From: an uncultured Myxococcales bacterium
GTDB taxonomy: Bacteria > Myxococcota_A > Polyangia > Polyangiales > Polyangiaceae
Direction of reading: 5' to 3'
Assembly: GCA_937949945.1 (NCBI GenBank)
Contig: CALFEQ010000015.1
Coordinates: 1-35,474, forward strand
Length of the DNA stretch: 35,474 nucleotides
Shown piece after piece: positions 33,353 to 35,474 of this stretch. Position 1 is the first letter of the stretch; each line of letters opens with the position of its first letter. Below the pieces are notes generated by a model. The model was not told where the DNA came from. It saw nothing but the letters and a program-made list of their open reading frames with translations, and made no database searches. The position numbers and the translations under genes are program-made.

Positions 33353-34333
33353 ATGATCGCGCAAAGGCCTCTCGTCCTCCTCTTCGTCGGCGTGCTCACT
33401 GCTTGCGGCGCGGCGAGCGCCGGCACCACGTCGACGTCCAGCGTCGAAGCGAACCGTCCGATGGCCGGTACGGGTCCGAGCGAGGGGAGGGAGGCACGCG
33501 GCGCGACCGGCGCGCAGTGGGACACGGCACGGGGCGGCCGCCTCTTCGACAACTGGAGGAAGGAGCTGAAGTCCTCGTTCGTGCCCGACGCCAAGAACAC
33601 GCCCGGCGTCGCCGACGGGAGCGGCGGCCCGTCGAACGACGGCACGCTCCGACTCGCGTCGGGAGAGCCCGTTCTCAACGACGCGGGGCACGACTACCGC
33701 TTGAAGAACTGGTTCGGTTGGGACCTCCGCGGCAAGGCCGGCATGTACGGACCTTCCCACATGAACAAGAAGACGGCGCTCGACGTCGACCTGTTCACGT
33801 GGACGGGATCGGTGGCCGAGCTCGCCGATCGCCTGGAGCGCGGCGAGGGACCGGTCCCTGCGCTCGGGCCGGTGATGCCGCGCGCGGAGCTCGAGGCGCT
33901 CGCGGCGTTCATCGTGGCTCAGCGCGACGGCACGCTGCCGACGGCGAGCTCCGTGCTCACGCTCACCTCGCCCGAGGCGAAGGACTACGCGCTCAAGCCG
34001 GGCGGAGACGCCGAGCGCGGCAAGCGCCTCATCGCCGAGCGATGTGCCGGCTGCCATGGCTCCGACGGCACCGACATCCTCATCGACGACGGCGAGTTCT
34101 CGCTCGGCTCGCACGCGCGCCAGAAGGCGTACGAGGACTGGTTCAAGATCCTGAACGGCCAGCCAGGGACGGCGATGGGACGGCAAGTCCGTGGCAATAC
34201 CGCGCAGGAGATGGCCCAGGAGCTGCTCGACATCCTGACGGCGCTCTGCGACCGGAAGGCGTTCCCGCTCGGCAAGGCGAAGGGCAAGGACGTCGAGGAC
34301 GGCGATCCGCGCTGCGGGCCGGCGCTTCGCTGA
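33353..34333 (+). CDS. c-type cytochrome lipoprotein, one haem site
   Basis: 326 residues. Signal MIAQRPLVLLFVGVLTAC gives a LTAC lipobox (Cys 18), followed by a Thr/Ser/Ala linker. The second half carries a haem site, CAGCHG (Cys231, Cys234, His235), with Met275 in GTAMGRQ as the likely axial ligand. The first half (about 58-195) resembles a cytochrome c domain in layout (ARGGRLFDNWRKEL, then GKAGMYGPSHM, then AELEALAAFIVAQRDGTLP) but lacks a CxxCH, so it seems to be a degenerate domain or a different substrate-binding part. It would sit on the outer leaflet and move electrons in the periplasm. The gene lies 78 bp after the EEP lipoprotein gene. Confidence 0.88.
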   Translation: MIAQRPLVLLFVGVLTACGAASAGTTSTSSVEANRPMAGTGPSEGREARGATGAQWDTARGGRLFDNWRKELKSSFVPDAKNTPGVADGSGGPSNDGTLRLASGEPVLNDAGHDYRLKNWFGWDLRGKAGMYGPSHMNKKTALDVDLFTWTGSVAELADRLERGEGPVPALGPVMPRAELEALAAFIVAQRDGTLPTASSVLTLTSPEAKDYALKPGGDAERGKRLIAERCAGCHGSDGTDILIDDGEFSLGSHARQKAYEDWFKILNGQPGTAMGRQVRGNTAQEMAQELLDILTALCDRKAFPLGKAKGKDVEDGDPRCGPALR

Positions 34334-34346
34334 GCTCCCCGAGCCC

Positions 34347-34571
34347 ATGTGCACGAGCCTTTGCGGTACCGGTCGACGCATGAGCGTCTTCGCGCGCCTC
34401 ACGCCGGACGGCCTTCAGCTCGCCGGCGCGACCGCCGCGACCGACGATCTTGCGGACCAGTCGTATCAAGCCGCGGCCACGACCACGCGCTACGCGGTCG
34501 TCTGTCGAAAGACGGAAGGAGCGGTCCGCGACCATGTCGCCGTCGATGTCGTGTACGGGGTGTGCCGCTGA
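34347..34571 (+). CDS. Weak 74-codon frame between the cytochrome and GNAT genes
   Basis: A frame from ATG 34347 (or 34380, MSVFARLTPDGLQLAG) has G/C-rich third positions and ends at 34571, overlapping the GNAT start by 38 bp. The region has no other gene. There is no Shine-Dalgarno and no recognisable motif. It may be a chance frame. Confidence 0.2.
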   Translation: MCTSLCGTGRRMSVFARLTPDGLQLAGATAATDDLADQSYQAAATTTRYAVVCRKTEGAVRDHVAVDVVYGVCR

Positions 34572-35031
34572 GGCGGTGCGGGAGGACGTCTTGCTGACCG
34601 TGGTCGCTCACGATGACCCTGGCTTGCTCGTTCTCCTGAACGCGTACTTCGACGAGCTACGTGAGCGGCTCGGCTCGTTCGAGGCACCCACGGTCGAGGA
34701 GCTCCGGGCCGATGCCGCGAGGGGAGTCGTGCTGGTCGTCTACGAGGACGGAGCCCCTGTCGCCTGCGGCTCGCTCCGCGTCCTCGACGAAGCCACCGCG
34801 GAGGTGAAACGCATGTTCGTCGCGCCGAAGGCGAGGGGCCGTGGTCATGCACGTCGAATCCTCCGCGCGCTGGAAGATCACGCCCGCACCGTCGGCTGCT
34901 CGCGCGTCGTGCTCGACACTGCTGCGCCTCTGACGGAGGCGGCGAGCTTGTACCTCCGGGAGGGCTACGTCGAGATCGAGCGGTACAACGACAACCCGTA
35001 CGCGGCGCGCTGGTTCGAGAAGGTGCTCTGA
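34534..35031 (+). CDS. GNAT-family N-acetyltransferase
   Basis: 165 residues from ATG 34534, preceded by GGAAGGAG about 12 nt upstream; ATG 34546 is possible. The GNAT core is complete: PVACGSLRVLDEATAEVKRM (strands 2-4), VAPKARGRGHARRILRALE as motif A (RGRGHA acetyl-CoA pyrophosphate loop), VVLDTAAPLTEAASLYLREG and a final YVEIERYNDNPYAARWFEK. The last strand, with Y..NPYA..WFEK, is typical of small acetyltransferases that act on amino-acid or peptide amines. The N-terminal extension holds CTGC near the start, which may bind metal or be spurious. The likely role is acetylation of a small amine. Confidence 0.93.
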   Translation: MSPSMSCTGCAAEAVREDVLLTVVAHDDPGLLVLLNAYFDELRERLGSFEAPTVEELRADAARGVVLVVYEDGAPVACGSLRVLDEATAEVKRMFVAPKARGRGHARRILRALEDHARTVGCSRVVLDTAAPLTEAASLYLREGYVEIERYNDNPYAARWFEKVL

Positions 35032-35036
35032 AGGGA

Positions 35037-35064
35037 GGCTCCAGGCTCCAGGCTCCAGGCTCCA
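35037..35064. repeat. Heptamer GGCTCCA repeated four times
   Basis: Four perfect tandem copies of GGCTCCA, starting 6 nt after the GNAT stop. Such heptanucleotide arrays occur in myxobacteria and cyanobacteria and may vary by slippage. Confidence 0.95.
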
Positions 35065-35119
35065 GTGGGGCTCGACCCATCGCATCTGTCTGGGTGAAGC
35101 AACCTCGTCCACCAACGCC

Positions 35120-35426
35120 GCTGAGCGGTGCGATGGACCTGAGCCCCGCTCGGGTCAGAGGTGGAGGCGCCGAGAATCGAGCAGATGAGCGGCACGAGTT
35201 CTCGCGCTCGAGCGAGAACAGAGGTGGAGGCGCCTGGAATCGACTCGCACTGCACGGAGTCCGCGGAGCGGACGGAGTGCAGTGCGAGCAGATGAGCGGC
35301 GCAATGGACCTGAGCTCCGCTCAGGTCAGAGGTGGAGGCGCCTGGAATCGACTCGCACTGCACGGAGTCCGCGGAGCGGACGGAGTGCAGTGCGAGCAGA
35401 TGAGCGGCGCAATGGACCTGAGCTCC
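35120..35426 (+). ncRNA. Array of stem-loops with repeated linkers; candidate non-coding RNA
   Basis: Stem-loops alternate with two conserved linkers. Stems are GACCTGAGC/GCTCGGGTC (35136-35156), GTTCTCGC/GCGAGAAC (35198-35219), a 45-bp hairpin with arms CTCGCACTGCAC and GTGCAGTGCGAG (35244-35288), GACCTGAGC/GCTCAGGTC (35307-35327), the 45-bp hairpin again (35352-35396) and a broken copy (35415-35426). Linker type B is CAGATGAGCGGCGCAATG (35289-35306, 35397-35414 and variants); type D is AGAGGTGGAGGCGCC plus a short tail (35157-35180, 35220-35243, 35328-35351). Units 35220-35318 and 35328-35426 are identical, period 108 bp. GGA triplets are frequent (16 on the plus strand), including in the apical loop of the 45-bp hairpin. 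A terminator follows. It could also be a palindromic intergenic repeat with no RNA role. Confidence 0.45.
35220..35426. repeat. Two direct copies of a 108-bp unit
   Basis: Copy 1 is 35220-35327; copy 2 starts at 35328 and stays identical through 35426 (99 bp), then diverges. Each holds a type-D linker, a 45-bp hairpin, a type-B linker and a hairpin that is complete only in copy 1. Confidence 0.95.
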
Positions 35427-35450
35427 AGAGTTCCCGAGCCGTAACTGGGT

Positions 35451-35474
35451 AACGGCGCTCCGCCGCCGTTTTCT
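35451..35474 (+). terminator. Intrinsic terminator-like hairpin
   Basis: AACGGCG and CGCCGTT (35451-35457 and 35464-35470) form a 7-bp stem around a CTCCGC loop, and TTTTCT runs to the end of the window. It would end a plus-strand transcript crossing the hairpin array. Confidence 0.6.

Noticed and set aside
35157..35351. A complete tRNA or tmRNA gene
   Set aside because: Only the 3'-end-like motif is present; no anticodon arm, D-arm or tag reading frame could be found.
35120..35426. A CRISPR-like array
   Set aside because: The variable parts between linkers are palindromes, not unique spacers, two units are identical, and there are no cas genes.

Overview
The window is about 35.5 kb of very GC-rich DNA with the style of a Myxococcota (myxobacterial) chromosome. 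The signs are many lipoproteins with short Ala/Ser/Thr/Pro-rich linkers, Cys-rich myxobacterial repeats, an RCC1-type lipoprotein, AgmX/TonB-C-like domains, and almost exclusive use of G/C in third codon positions. This placement is an inference from protein style; no rRNA or tRNA gene was seen. No phage, insertion sequence or CRISPR array was found.

Layout. 1-1549 (minus strand): the 5' end of a lipoprotein gene running off the left edge, a GYF-like membrane protein with a histone-H1-like tail, and a zinc-ribbon protein overlapping a tiny reading frame. 1662-11610 (plus): an RCC1 lipoprotein, a methyltransferase, an AgmX-like lipoprotein, a Cys-rich lipoprotein, then a large secreted protein followed 14 nt later by a HEAT-repeat protein whose architecture recalls the lipid-transfer (vitellogenin N-terminal) module, and a PAS-GGDEF diguanylate cyclase. 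11645-15117 (minus): a lipoprotein, an FmdB zinc ribbon, a diadenylate-cyclase-like sensor protein, a KGG stress protein and a phosphoribosyltransferase. 15214-18358 (plus): archease and RtcB (RNA repair/ligation pair), then a ChrA chromate transporter converging on Lon protease (minus). A 715-bp gap upstream of lon holds a 27-bp tandem repeat. 21549-23282 (plus): a lipoprotein with an M23-like region and two adhesin-like repeats. 23337-28821 (minus): a methyltransferase, a response regulator fused to a photoactive-yellow-protein (PYP) domain, a glutathione S-transferase, an Mph-type macrolide 2'-phosphotransferase, a secreted protein and a lipoprotein. 28.9-32.1 kb is a decaying zone: gene fragments, a Cys-rich lipoprotein with an Asp/Gly repeat, and a gene broken by two frameshifts. 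32144-35031 (plus): an endonuclease/exonuclease/phosphatase lipoprotein, a cytochrome c lipoprotein and a GNAT acetyltransferase. The right end (35037-35474) carries a heptamer repeat, an array of stem-loops with repeated linkers and many GGA triplets, and a terminator-like hairpin.

The most interesting items are the REC-PYP fusion, which keeps the chromophore Cys and the Tyr/Glu of the PYP pocket; the 3'-terminal hairpin array, which could be a multi-hairpin non-coding RNA; the bacterial lipid-transfer-like HEAT protein with its large secreted neighbour; and a recurring arrangement in which a -10-like hexamer lies 6-9 nt upstream of the ATG with no Shine-Dalgarno, suggesting many leaderless genes.
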